A stretch of DNA of 64,000 nt, from assembly GCF_004793765.1 (NCBI RefSeq), contig NZ_SRYM01000011.1:35421-99420 (forward strand), written 5' to 3'. Positions within the stretch are counted from its first letter, which is position 1. The number at the start of each line of letters is the position of its first letter. This document shows, piece after piece, positions 9,496 through 18,621 of the stretch. This DNA is from Parabacteroides distasonis (GTDB lineage: Bacteria > Bacteroidota > Bacteroidia > Bacteroidales > Tannerellaceae). Below the pieces are notes generated by a model. That model was given only the letters and a program-made list of their open reading frames with translations. It was not told the DNA's origin and did not search any database. Made by a program: the position numbers and the translations under genes.

Positions 9496-10911
9496 ATGAT
9501 TACTTTTACATGTTGTCTGATAGTTCTTATTGTTGGATATTTTACGTATGGTAAATTTGTCGAGCGGGTGTTTGGTGTAGATCCCTCCCGGGTTACTCCG
9601 GCTTTTACGAAACAAGATGGTGTTGATTATATACCCTTGCCTACTTGGAAGATTTTCATGATCCAGTTTTTGAATATAGCGGGTCTGGGACCTATTTTCG
9701 GTGCTATTATGGGTGCTAAGTTCGGAACCGCTTCTTTCTTATGGATTGTGTTGGGAAGTATATTTGCAGGGGCCACACATGATGCCTTAGCGGGAATGCT
9801 CTCGCTGAGGCATCATGGTGAAAGCTTACCGGAATTGATCGGACGGTATCTGGGAAATAACTTTAAGCAATTTATGCGGGGGTTCACGGTTCTCTTGATG
9901 GTTTTGGTTGGTGCTGTTTTCGTAGCTGGACCAGCAGGACTGTTGGCTACGTTGACCCCAGGATATTTGGATGTCACATTTTGGATCATCGTTGTATTCC
10001 TTTATTATATATTGGCAACTTTATTGCCTGTAGATAAGATTATAGGAAAAGTCTATCCTTTGTTTGCGATCGCTTTATTATTTATGGCCGTAGGCATCTT
10101 GGCCATGTTATTTATTTATCAGCCGCCATTGCCGGAGATCACGGATGGGCTTAGTAATACGCATCCGGATGGCTTGCCTATTTTCCCGATCATGTTCGTG
10201 AGTATAGCTTGTGGTGCTATCTCCGGTTTTCATGCTACCCAAAGTCCTTTGATGGCCCGTTGCATGAAGAGTGAGAAGTATGCCCGTCCTGTATTTTATG
10301 GGGCGATGATCACCGAAGGTATTGTTGCTTTGATTTGGGCCGCTGCAGCGACTTATTTCTTTCATAATAATGGTATGGAGGAGACGAATGCAGCTGTCGT
10401 AGTAGACAGTATCACGAAAGAATGGCTGGGAGCTGTAGGTGGGATATTGGCGATACTTGGGGTGATCGCTGCTCCTATCACGTCGGGTGATACGGCTTTC
10501 CGTTCGGCTCGTTTGATCGTGGCAGATTTCCTCCATTTGGAACAAAAGACAATCGCAAAGCGTTTGATGATTTGTATTCCGATGTTTATTGTCGCTATAG
10601 CTATCTTATTGTATAGCCAAAAGGATAAGGATGGTTTCGATATGATCTGGCGCTATTTCGCTTGGAGCAACCAGACTTTAGCGGTGTTTACCTTATGGGC
10701 GTTGACTGTATATTTGGTTCAGGCAAAAAAGCTGTATTGGATTACCTTAATCCCGGCCTTGTTTATGACAACGGTTTGCTCTACTTATATATTTGTGGCT
10801 CCAGAAGGGCTGGGACTTTCTGTCGGTATATCTCAATGTGCGGGTATTGCGGTCACGATTCTTGTTTTAGCCCTTTTCCTCATTTGGAAACGAAAGATTT
10901 CATTGTTATGA
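9496..10911 (+). CDS. cstA: CstA-family carbon starvation / peptide transporter
   Basis: This polytopic inner-membrane protein belongs to the CstA family, members of which take up pyruvate or peptides when carbon is scarce. The 471 residues contain at least 12 hydrophobic segments. Early on it has the family pattern DGVDYIPLPTWKIFMIQFLNIAGLGPIFG, followed by an ATHDALAGMLSLRHHG-type segment. It matches the shorter Bacteroidetes form rather than the roughly 700-residue E. coli form. It stands alone between two terminators and converges on rprY. Substrate is not readable from the sequence. Confidence 0.9.
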   Translation: MITFTCCLIVLIVGYFTYGKFVERVFGVDPSRVTPAFTKQDGVDYIPLPTWKIFMIQFLNIAGLGPIFGAIMGAKFGTASFLWIVLGSIFAGATHDALAGMLSLRHHGESLPELIGRYLGNNFKQFMRGFTVLLMVLVGAVFVAGPAGLLATLTPGYLDVTFWIIVVFLYYILATLLPVDKIIGKVYPLFAIALLFMAVGILAMLFIYQPPLPEITDGLSNTHPDGLPIFPIMFVSIACGAISGFHATQSPLMARCMKSEKYARPVFYGAMITEGIVALIWAAAATYFFHNNGMEETNAAVVVDSITKEWLGAVGGILAILGVIAAPITSGDTAFRSARLIVADFLHLEQKTIAKRLMICIPMFIVAIAILLYSQKDKDGFDMIWRYFAWSNQTLAVFTLWALTVYLVQAKKLYWITLIPALFMTTVCSTYIFVAPEGLGLSVGISQCAGIAVTILVLALFLIWKRKISLL

Positions 10912-10935
10912 TTTAGAAAAAGCATCGTTATGATA

Positions 10936-10973
10936 GAGAGAAGGCTGAACCTTATAATGATTCAGCCCTCCTC
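10936..10973. terminator. Bidirectional terminator between cstA and rprY
   Basis: GGCTGAA at 10943-10949 pairs with TTCAGCC at 10961-10967. Flanking purine/pyrimidine runs (GAGAGA and CTCCTC) extend the stem. It sits in the 81-bp gap between convergent cstA and rprY and can serve both. Confidence 0.7.
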
Positions 10974-10992
10974 TTATTTGCGACAAAGTGAA

Positions 10993-11724
10993 TTAAAGCA
11001 CTTGTATGCCTTCCTCACGGGCTTGTTCCTCTCCGGAAGGAGTGATTAATTTATAACCTTTGCCGTGGATGTTGATGATTTCGATACCCGGATCGTCTTT
11101 CAATAGTTTACGTAGTTTCGTAATATAAACGTCCATGCTACGAGCGTTGAAATAGTTATCATCTACCCAGATTGTCTTTAAGGCGTAGTTACGCTCTAGG
11201 ATCTCATTTGCGTGGGCGCATAGTAAACTTAATAATTCGCATTCCTTGGTAGTAAGTTTCGTAACCTTGTCGCCGATAGCCAACGTTTGTTTTTGGGTAT
11301 CGAACAAGAAGTTTCCTAACTTGTAGAAAGGAATATCTTTCATCTTTTTACCTTTCACACGGCGAAGGATAGCCTCGATACGAAGCAATAGCTCTTCCAT
11401 GCTAAACGGTTTTGTCAGATAGTCATCCGCACCGATCTTGAATCCTTCCAAGATGTCTTCCTTCATAGTCTTGGCTGTAAGGAAGATAATAGGGATATCA
11501 GGATTGATAGAGCGAATTTCTTGTGCCAAGGTGAAACCATCTTTCTTTGGCATCATGACATCCAATACGCAAAGATCGTATTTGCCCTTGGTAAAACCCT
11601 TGTATCCAGCTTCTCCGTCAGAGAATAGGTCCGTTACATACCCTTTAGCTTGTAAGTATTCTCTTAAAAGCATTCCTAAATTCTCATCGTCTTCACAAAA
11701 GAAGATCTTTAGTTTTTCTTCCAT
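10993..11724 (-). CDS. rprY: OmpR-type response regulator RprY
   Basis: RprY is the DNA-binding partner of the sensor kinase RprX, first described in Bacteroides fragilis. The 243-residue protein has a receiver domain with acidic residues near the N-terminus (CEDDEN), the phosphoacceptor Asp55 in LDVMMPK, a conserved Thr (IIFLTAKT) and Lys (DYLTKPFS). A C-terminal winged-helix domain ends with a RSMDVYITKLRK recognition-helix motif. It begins 2 bp after rprX stops, so the two form an operon with the kinase first. Confidence 0.92.
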   Translation of the reverse strand: MEEKLKIFFCEDDENLGMLLREYLQAKGYVTDLFSDGEAGYKGFTKGKYDLCVLDVMMPKKDGFTLAQEIRSINPDIPIIFLTAKTMKEDILEGFKIGADDYLTKPFSMEELLLRIEAILRRVKGKKMKDIPFYKLGNFLFDTQKQTLAIGDKVTKLTTKECELLSLLCAHANEILERNYALKTIWVDDNYFNARSMDVYITKLRKLLKDDPGIEIINIHGKGYKLITPSGEEQAREEGIQVL

Positions 11725-11726
11725 AA

Positions 11727-13286
11727 CTAACTTTTTATAAGAGGTAAAGTAATAATAAATTTTGTTCCAATGTTTCCGGTACCACCTTCAGCACGGATCG
11801 TACCTTTGTGGTCCTCAATAATTTTGCGTACGTAAGCAAGTCCGAGACCGAAGCCTTTCACGTCATGTACGTTGCCTGTTGGTACACGGAAGAAACGGTC
11901 GAATACCTTTTTTAAATATTCTTTCTTGATACCGATACCATTATCTTCCACAGAGATCAAAAGCTTTCCGTTTTCATTCCAAGTGCGTGCCATCAATGTA
12001 AGCGGAACTTCCGGACGGCGATATTTAACCGCATTATCCATCAAGTTGAACAATACATTGGTGATATGCATTTCATCCACATATATATCCGATTCCGTAG
12101 CTTGCAGGTCTATATCCATTGTACCGCCGTACTTCTCGACCTTTAAAACGAAGGTGTTAGCCACGTTCGCTACCAAATCATTCGCATCAATTTCTTTCAA
12201 TTTAAGTGCCGCTTTCTGTCGTTCGAACAAAGACATCTGTAGCACTTTCTCGACCAAGAAGCTCAATCGCTTCGTCTCGTCGTTGATTACGCCGGATATA
12301 TGCTTGAATACGTCCGGACTCTTCGTTATATCCGAATCCTTCAACATCTGAGCAGCGAGCGAGATCGTGGATACCGGTGTCTTCAACTCGTGCGTCATGT
12401 TGTTGATAAAGTCGTTTTTCATCTCGGATAACTTCTTCTGACGGAATACGATGTAAATCGTGAAGACGAAGGTTATCAACAGGATCAATGAGAATATAAC
12501 CGATGGAACGATGAAAGTAATAGAGCTTGAGATATAATCCCCTTTCGTCGGAAAATAAACTCTCAGGTAGTTTAGTTTCGATGGGGGATCGTTCGGGAAA
12601 AGCACTTGGGTGATCACGTCAGAGGCGATCGGTTGCTTTTGGAATTCTCCGCTCTGGTATACTACATTTCCATCTTTGTTAATAACAGAAAACACAAACG
12701 GCAAGTTCAAACCGTTGTTAATAAATTCTGTTTTTAAGTAATTGTTTAGCTTTTTAAAATCTATACGTTCCTCGATCGGCTTTAGATTCGCGGTGTATAA
12801 GATGTTGTAAATCACCTCCTCTATCAGTCCACCTTGGTACTGGTAACGTCTTTTTAGTGTCTTCTGTAAATCTTTAGATGTGTTTACGATGCTGTTGGCA
12901 GACTGCCGTTTTGACAAGGAAGAGAGCGGCTCGAACTTATGGGCGCTAAAACTTTGCATCTCTATTTGTTGAACGGTTCCATTAGAATCCTTGATCTGTA
13001 ATTGGTATTTCTCATGGTTGATCACTTGTCCTAGGCTTTGGGCATCCGGGGCATTTTGATACATGAAATTTGTCTCATCCCGGTTGATATCATCCTCGAG
13101 GTATTTACGGGTCTCATCCAATTCCAGATTCTTAGATACTTGGCGCAGGCTTCTTTTGACAGTCTCATTGAACTGTTCGCTGCGTGTCTTAAGTATAATG
13201 CTCACATAGTTTACCTGTAGGTATAATAACCCGGCGAAGGCAAAAGCCATAACTACCGCAAGCAACCAAATTGTCGACTTCCTCAT
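11727..13286 (-). CDS. rprX: Sensor histidine kinase RprX
   Basis: This membrane sensor kinase phosphorylates RprY. The protein has 519 residues. It has an N-terminal helix (residues about 7-28), a periplasmic region of roughly 230 residues, and a second helix (IFSLILLITFVFTIYIVF). The HisKA box follows (NNMTHELKTPVSTISL, His near residue 300), then the HATPase domain with N (LMDNAVKYR), G1 (EDNGIGI) and G2 (GFGLGLAYV) boxes. The length and two-helix topology match RprX. The stimulus is unknown. Confidence 0.92.
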   Translation of the reverse strand: MRKSTIWLLAVVMAFAFAGLLYLQVNYVSIILKTRSEQFNETVKRSLRQVSKNLELDETRKYLEDDINRDETNFMYQNAPDAQSLGQVINHEKYQLQIKDSNGTVQQIEMQSFSAHKFEPLSSLSKRQSANSIVNTSKDLQKTLKRRYQYQGGLIEEVIYNILYTANLKPIEERIDFKKLNNYLKTEFINNGLNLPFVFSVINKDGNVVYQSGEFQKQPIASDVITQVLFPNDPPSKLNYLRVYFPTKGDYISSSITFIVPSVIFSLILLITFVFTIYIVFRQKKLSEMKNDFINNMTHELKTPVSTISLAAQMLKDSDITKSPDVFKHISGVINDETKRLSFLVEKVLQMSLFERQKAALKLKEIDANDLVANVANTFVLKVEKYGGTMDIDLQATESDIYVDEMHITNVLFNLMDNAVKYRRPEVPLTLMARTWNENGKLLISVEDNGIGIKKEYLKKVFDRFFRVPTGNVHDVKGFGLGLAYVRKIIEDHKGTIRAEGGTGNIGTKFIITLPLIKS

Positions 13287-13495
13287 ATCAATATCTTTCT
13301 CTTAATATTGCAACAAATAACGTATGTTTTAGTTTAATATTTACACAAAAAAGGTAAAAATAATCCGTTTAAAATGTTAATAATACTTTGTGGGCATAGA
13401 GGATGTATGCTAGCTAAGCATTGAAACTCCGCTGTTAATGTGCTAGTTAGCGTTATTTTATCCTAAGTTTTTTATATATTATCCTAAGTAAAAAC

Positions 13496-13531
13496 AAGTC
13501 CGGTGCGTTCTTTGTTGCGCCCGGACTTTAT
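13496..13531 (-). terminator. Terminator downstream of the beta-barrel protein gene
   Basis: AAGTCCGG at 13496-13503 pairs with CCGGACTT at 13524-13531, with further GC pairing toward the loop. Read on the minus strand the hairpin is followed by TTGTTTTTA. It lies 20 bp after the stop of the minus-strand beta-barrel gene. The rest of the 13287-13495 gap is AT-rich and shows no gene. Confidence 0.78.
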
Positions 13532-13550
13532 AAAGTCTCCACTTAGGGGA

Positions 13551-16370
13551 TTAAAATCGATGTCCCGGAGGAGGACCCATCGGACCTCTTCCCCGTCCGC
13601 TTCTACCCGGCGTTTTCACGTCGCTGGCACTGGCTCCGCCTTTGAAGATGCTAAACCGATAGATGAAGTGTACCATGAAATAACTGCCTAGCGTGTTATA
13701 TTCTGAGTCTTGTATATAGCTAGCGGTAACGGAACGGGAGATATTGCTTCGTTGTTGCAGGATGTCGTAGATCTTGAAACGGAGCGTCCCTTGGTTATTC
13801 TTTAAGAAAGACTTGGAGGCTGAAGCGTTCCATAGGACTTCGTTCTGTTTGAATCCGTCCCCGTAGCCAGCGTTGGTAGACCAGTTCACGTCACTCTCTA
13901 TCTTGAAATTGAGGGGCAAATAGATTGTCGTATAACCGCCGGCTCCGTAATTGAAGGTGTTCTGGTTATTCTCCTTTTGCAGGGAGTTGCTGGTGGCATT
14001 GTAACGAATATTCCCGTTTACGCCCAGATCCAGATAAGAGGAGCGGAAGTCGATACCACCACGTTCGGACAATATGAGATTCCGGTTCGTATTCTTCTCC
14101 TCGTTGATATATCCGTTGCTATTAGCGAACGAGGCCATTGTCATGGAGTTGATGGAGAATTTCTTATTCTTCAAGGGGGTGTTCAACATCATACGGACGT
14201 TGCCACTATAGTTGCCATTTACGTTTTTGTAAGTGGTGGTCTTTACACCTGTCTCTTGGTTATAAGAGGTATAACTTACGATATCGTTGATGATATAACT
14301 ACCGTTTGCCATGATCATGAAGGCCCGTTGTTTCTCCGGCGTGAACTGTTGGAAACGAATAAATACGTTGTTCGTATAGCGGGGATTCAAATCTGGGTTA
14401 CCGATCGTGATATTCGTCGGGTCCGAGATATCCGCTACCGGTTGTAATTGAGTCATGCTCGGTTGGCTGGTACGGCCATTATACATGATACGAAGATTCG
14501 TACGCTTATCGAACATATAGTTGAATTGAGCCATCGGGGAGAGGTTGACCACCTTACGGGTTATCTTGGATAAGGTCGTGTCGCCAACGAAATTCTCACT
14601 GCTGGAATAGGATGGGTCCAGATTCAAGCCGATCGTGTAGTTGAACTTTGCCCGTTGAGACTTGAAGCTCAAGCTGGCCCGCTGGCTGATAAAGTTATTG
14701 CGATAGCTTTGGCTATAGGCGGAATCTAATACATTATATATACCATCAGCGTCTTGGTTGTAAACATTCTTCAAGGCTTCTTGTTTCCGTTGGCTGATGC
14801 TATAAGTGGCTTGGATGAAATTATTATGCCCGATCGGTTCTACCCACGATACGTAGGCCCGGTAATTGAAACCTTTGTTGTCGTAACGTGAGCGCTGGTC
14901 GATAATGCTATTCTTCAAGGCATCAGTCTGGTTGAAATAAACGATGTCGGAACGGTTCATGCCGTCACTGTACGAATCGCTATTGCCTCCGGAAAGGGTT
15001 GCGCTGAACACGCGTCCTTTGTTATTCAACTTACGGCTGAAATCGATGCTGGCATTTAGGTTGTACCCGTTACTTTCCGAGTAATTGCTGGATTTGTTGG
15101 TATTGACCGTATCCCGTTCGTTATCCAAGGTGGTAGCATCACTGAAATTGTCGTTCATGCTGTGGCTGAAGCTGAAACTCGGGCGGAAGATAAGTTGAGT
15201 CATCGTATCCGGTTTCCATTCCAAGCGAAAGTCTACGCCAAAGTTATCGCTCTTCGTACGGCTCATCGCCTCGCTATTATCATAGGAGGAACTATCTCCG
15301 GGAAGGATATTCTGCCGATTACTCTTGCTGCGAGCGTCATTGTCGGAATGGGAATAACGAGTATTTCCCCCAAGAGTTAGTTTATCCGGCTTGAATTCCT
15401 TACTGAAGTTCAAACCGGCGTTTCCGGAAGAGGTGATACCGCTACCCGCTCCGAAACCTCCTCGTCGGCCTCCACCGCCTCCCATACCGGAGAACATTGT
15501 TGAGGCTAGATCGGAAAAGCCCATATTATTCGTGTTATTCGCTCCCCCCATGAACGTGATCTGGTCATTATTCACGAAACGATTGACCATGGCGTTGCCT
15601 TCATACCGATCTTTACTTCCGTATCCGCCATATGCGTTGCCAAACCAACCTTGCTTCATGCCGGGTTTCACGGTTAGGTTGATGACGGTCTCTTCCTCTC
15701 CATCGTCGAAGCCGGTCATTTGGGCCATATCGCTTTTCTTATCAAGTACCTGTAATTTATCGATCATCTTGGCCGGAAGATTCTTGGAGGCCACTTTCGG
15801 GTCATCGGAGAAGAACTCCTTTCCGTCCACCATTACCTTTTTCACCTCTTTTCCATTGACGGTGATCTTGCCTTCGCCATCTACCTCCACACCGGGCATC
15901 TTTTTCAATAAATCCTCCAAAACGGAGCCTTCGGTTACTTTATAAGAATCCGCGTTGTATTCCACAGTGTCGTTGCGAACGGTAACCTCGGGTGCCTTAC
16001 CTATAACTACGGCTTCTCCCAACTCGATCGCTCCGTCGCTTAATTCGAGTTTACCTACGTTTACGGGATTTTTCTTTCCGGTGATTTGCAAGGGTTGGTA
16101 CAATGGATCGTATCCGATGAATGTGATGTGTAGTAAATAACTTCCTTTCTTTACGTTTTTCAAGGTAAAACTACCATTACGGGCGCTCACCACACCTCGT
16201 ACCATGGCACTGTCTTTTACGTTCAGCAATCGTACCGTTGCTTGCTCGATGGGGGTATCACTACCTTGCTCAACGACAGATCCGGTAACATTAACACCGC
16301 TTTGCTGTGCGAAAGCCATCGGTGAAAAAAGGATCATCAACAACATCAAAAGGCACTTTCCCGATTTCAT
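13551..16370 (-). CDS. TonB-receptor-like outer-membrane beta-barrel protein
   Basis: This is a large outer-membrane protein with a carboxypeptidase-regulatory-like N-terminal domain, a plug-like region and a beta barrel of the OMP_b-brl_3 type. I place the start at 16370 (MKSGKCLLMLL), because it gives a clean signal peptide ending in AFAQQ; the frame is open 17 codons further upstream. The N-terminal domain reads VNVTGSVVEQGSD. The plug region contains VLEDLLKKMPGVEVDGEGKI, typical of these receptors. A glycine-rich stretch (GGGGRRGGFGAGSG) lies near residue 290, and the C-terminus is Gly/Pro-rich after the last strand. No SusD partner is adjacent. Substrate is unknown. Confidence 0.85.
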   Translation of the reverse strand: MKSGKCLLMLLMILFSPMAFAQQSGVNVTGSVVEQGSDTPIEQATVRLLNVKDSAMVRGVVSARNGSFTLKNVKKGSYLLHITFIGYDPLYQPLQITGKKNPVNVGKLELSDGAIELGEAVVIGKAPEVTVRNDTVEYNADSYKVTEGSVLEDLLKKMPGVEVDGEGKITVNGKEVKKVMVDGKEFFSDDPKVASKNLPAKMIDKLQVLDKKSDMAQMTGFDDGEEETVINLTVKPGMKQGWFGNAYGGYGSKDRYEGNAMVNRFVNNDQITFMGGANNTNNMGFSDLASTMFSGMGGGGGRRGGFGAGSGITSSGNAGLNFSKEFKPDKLTLGGNTRYSHSDNDARSKSNRQNILPGDSSSYDNSEAMSRTKSDNFGVDFRLEWKPDTMTQLIFRPSFSFSHSMNDNFSDATTLDNERDTVNTNKSSNYSESNGYNLNASIDFSRKLNNKGRVFSATLSGGNSDSYSDGMNRSDIVYFNQTDALKNSIIDQRSRYDNKGFNYRAYVSWVEPIGHNNFIQATYSISQRKQEALKNVYNQDADGIYNVLDSAYSQSYRNNFISQRASLSFKSQRAKFNYTIGLNLDPSYSSSENFVGDTTLSKITRKVVNLSPMAQFNYMFDKRTNLRIMYNGRTSQPSMTQLQPVADISDPTNITIGNPDLNPRYTNNVFIRFQQFTPEKQRAFMIMANGSYIINDIVSYTSYNQETGVKTTTYKNVNGNYSGNVRMMLNTPLKNKKFSINSMTMASFANSNGYINEEKNTNRNLILSERGGIDFRSSYLDLGVNGNIRYNATSNSLQKENNQNTFNYGAGGYTTIYLPLNFKIESDVNWSTNAGYGDGFKQNEVLWNASASKSFLKNNQGTLRFKIYDILQQRSNISRSVTASYIQDSEYNTLGSYFMVHFIYRFSIFKGGASASDVKTPGRSGRGRGPMGPPPGHRF

Positions 16371-16500
16371 AACTATATGGATTACATTGTTTACAATTAT
16401 GAAAAGATAGACAAGGTTCACTCAAAATAGTTTAATATAACTTTTATGGATTTGATATTATTAACAATCGTGCAGGCCTTTGGATTTATGGAGAGTATTC

Positions 16501-17112
16501 TTAGAACAAGAACATTATAAAAGGTAAATAGTCCTTCAACTTAACCCGCAATATTTTCAAGGATTGTGTAATCCGGTATTCCACGGTTTTTATAGAAACC
16601 CCCAAGGCCTCTGCGATTTGGGGATTAGATTGCTCTCCGAATCGGCTAAGTTTAAATGTCTCCCGGTAATTCTCAGGCAATTCTTCGATCGCTTTCGTGA
16701 TATTCTCTGTAAGCTCGTTTACGAAATAGGTATCAGGATTCTCAAATTGATCTTTAATCTTATCATAAATCAGGCTATGTACTCGCTCATGATACAATTG
16801 CCTTTTGATCGCATTGAGGCAACGATGCTTAACAGCCATAAAAAGATAGGATTTTAGGGATATCTCTACAAATAAGGAATTTCGGTTTTCCCATATAAAT
16901 AACATTAGCTCCTGAATAAGTTCTTCGGCATCCTCATCAGAAACATATTGGGAAGCATATTCGCATAGCGGCGAATAAAATTTGATAAACATCTGTTTAA
17001 AAGCGTCTTTACTTCCTAATTGTATTTGTTCAATTAAAGTAGAATCATCCATAGCACCTTCTTCATCCTTTCTTTTCTGTAAGCAAAGATATATTTTATC
17101 TTGGATATTCAA
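16501..17112 (-). CDS. ECF-type RNA polymerase sigma factor of PUL1
   Basis: This FecI/RpoE-like sigma factor probably drives the PUL1 genes. Region 2 is visible (FIKFYSPLCEYASQYVSDEDAEELIQELMLFIWEN). Region 4 ends the protein (LPENYRETFKLSRFGEQSNPQIAEALGVSIKTVEYRITQSLKIL), with a helix-turn-helix. The start may be Met1 or, more in line with the family, Met21 (MDDSTLIEQ, start 17052). It is divergent from fecR, an arrangement less common than the same-strand order of the second PUL in this window. The anti-sigma partner is presumably the FecR protein at 17376. Confidence 0.92.
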   Translation of the reverse strand: MNIQDKIYLCLQKRKDEEGAMDDSTLIEQIQLGSKDAFKQMFIKFYSPLCEYASQYVSDEDAEELIQELMLFIWENRNSLFVEISLKSYLFMAVKHRCLNAIKRQLYHERVHSLIYDKIKDQFENPDTYFVNELTENITKAIEELPENYRETFKLSRFGEQSNPQIAEALGVSIKTVEYRITQSLKILRVKLKDYLPFIMFLF

Positions 17113-17122
17113 GATTAAAATT

Positions 17123-17287
17123 AGGGTAACCGCATCGAAATATCACTTTTAGGACATCCTTATCGCAAGATATACTTACTTTACCGATGAAGTACTACTT
17201 ACTTTACTGATAAAGTATATATCCTATGGGAAAGTAAGTAGTAAAAGTCTAACGGTCTTCCGTAAAAAAAATTGATGCGGTTACCTT
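17123..17287. promoter_or_regulatory. Divergent control region with repeated motifs (sigma / fecR)
   Basis: The motif GATGCGGTTACC lies in the same orientation relative to both divergent genes: on the minus strand at 17136-17123 before the sigma gene, and on the plus strand at 17274-17287 before fecR. Between them are two tandem 23-bp units at 17173-17195 and 17196-17218, each beginning TACTTACTTTAC and ending AAGTA, so each unit has dyad ends. A related inverted copy (GAAAGTAAGTAGT) starts at 17230. The placement suggests sigma- or regulator-binding sites, but no binding data can be read from sequence. Confidence 0.55.
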
Positions 17288-17375
17288 GGACTAAAAATGA
17301 GAAAGTTGAAAAAAATTGCTTTTTAGTTAAGGGTGTGTTCTTTCAGGATTGTCTTAGTTATAGAAACAGATAAGA

Positions 17376-18443
17376 ATGAAAACTGAAAATAGACATATTA
17401 ATTTCCAAGAGCCGGAAGGTATGATGCTTTTACGGTATATAAAGGACACAGCTTCCAATGAGGAAAAATCTTATATTGAAGCTTGGCTGGAAGCGGATGA
17501 AAATAATAAGAGGATCTTATTACAGACCGCCCGTATATATTATGCGAACAATGCGATGGAACGGATCGCTAGCCGAAATCCATTGATTGCCTACGAAAAG
17601 CTGGAACAACGATTAGCAAAACGGACCCGTTTATATTGGCTGAAGAGGTTCTCTGTCGCTGCGGCTTGTATAATTGCTATCATTGGACTATCAAGCTTAA
17701 TCTCATATATAAGGGTAGGTTTGAGTGCCGGTGCTCCTCAGCATATAACGCTTGAAGCCAATGCGGGGATACGTACTCATTTTAATTTACCAGATGGCAC
17801 AGTCGTGTATTTAAATTCAGGAAGTAGCCTGTCCTATCCAATGCCATACGATTCCAAAGAGAGGAAAGTATGTTTATCGGGAGAAGCTTATTTTAAAGTT
17901 ACTCATAACGAAAAACAGCCTTTTATTGTTAGTGCTTTCGGTGATCGATATAACGTGAGGGTATTGGGGACGGAATTTAATATGCAAGCATATGAAAGTG
18001 AAGGTCAGATATCGACAACTTTAGTAAAAGGTTCAGTGAATGTAGAAGTGAAAAACAAGATAGGGAAGATTTATAAATGGAAATTAAAACCTTCAGAGAA
18101 GGCTGTTTGTGATATAAATGAAGGAAAGATCTCAATAACGAAAGTAAATACGATTTATGAGACAGCTTGGATGGAAGGGAAACTTATGTTTAAGAATATG
18201 CCTCTACCTCAAGTACTAAAGAGATTATCTTATTTTTATAATGTCAAATTTGAAATACAAGATCCAGTGATTAATAGCTATTACTTTAATGGAACATTTG
18301 AGAATAAACAATTATCTCAAGTTTTGGATTATTTGAAGATTTCTTCACGGATAGACTATGAGATCAAACAAGCTATGACGGATGACAGCCAAGGTTCCCA
18401 AAGTACAATGGTTATATTGAGAAAGAAAAAAGGAAATGAGTGA
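17376..18443 (+). CDS. FecR-family anti-sigma factor of PUL1
   Basis: This is an inner-membrane anti-sigma protein that relays a signal from the SusC receptor to the ECF sigma factor. The 355 residues contain an N-terminal cytoplasmic helical part, one membrane helix (AAACIIAIIGLSSLISYI, near residue 95) and a FecR domain. That domain shows HFNLPDGTVVYLNSGSSLSYP and LSGEAYFKV. A C-terminal DUF4974-type domain (LPQVLKRLSYFYNVKFEI) ends the protein. It is the first gene of the forward PUL1 operon; a hairpin lies between it and susC. Confidence 0.92.
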   Translation: MKTENRHINFQEPEGMMLLRYIKDTASNEEKSYIEAWLEADENNKRILLQTARIYYANNAMERIASRNPLIAYEKLEQRLAKRTRLYWLKRFSVAAACIIAIIGLSSLISYIRVGLSAGAPQHITLEANAGIRTHFNLPDGTVVYLNSGSSLSYPMPYDSKERKVCLSGEAYFKVTHNEKQPFIVSAFGDRYNVRVLGTEFNMQAYESEGQISTTLVKGSVNVEVKNKIGKIYKWKLKPSEKAVCDINEGKISITKVNTIYETAWMEGKLMFKNMPLPQVLKRLSYFYNVKFEIQDPVINSYYFNGTFENKQLSQVLDYLKISSRIDYEIKQAMTDDSQGSQSTMVILRKKKGNE

Positions 18444-18514
18444 AATTAAAATAGAAGTTTAACCTTAAATGTATTGCTTATGAGAGAATAGAACCTTCAG
18501 ACTCTATTAAAAAA

Positions 18515-18549
18515 CATACGGAGAGATGCTACCAGCATCTTTCCGTATG
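18515..18549 (+). other. Stem-loop between fecR and susC of PUL1
   Basis: CATACGGAGAGATGCT at 18515-18530 pairs with AGCATCTTTCCGTATG at 18534-18549, 16 bp with one mismatch and a 3-nt loop. There is no T run directly after it. It may be a partial terminator or mRNA-processing signal that sets susC expression apart from fecR. A comparable hairpin occupies the same place in the second PUL (40245-40277). Confidence 0.7.
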
Positions 18550-18621
18550 AAATCATCAATAGTAAGTCTTTAAACAGTACTAAAGAATTTATTTTTTTAA
18601 TCTTAAATCAGTTACAAAAGT

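Noticed and set aside
15391..15945. A 184-codon open frame antisense to the beta-barrel protein gene
   Set aside because: It is a shadow of the glycine-rich and plug region of the minus-strand gene. The product is a proline/serine-rich string with no family features.
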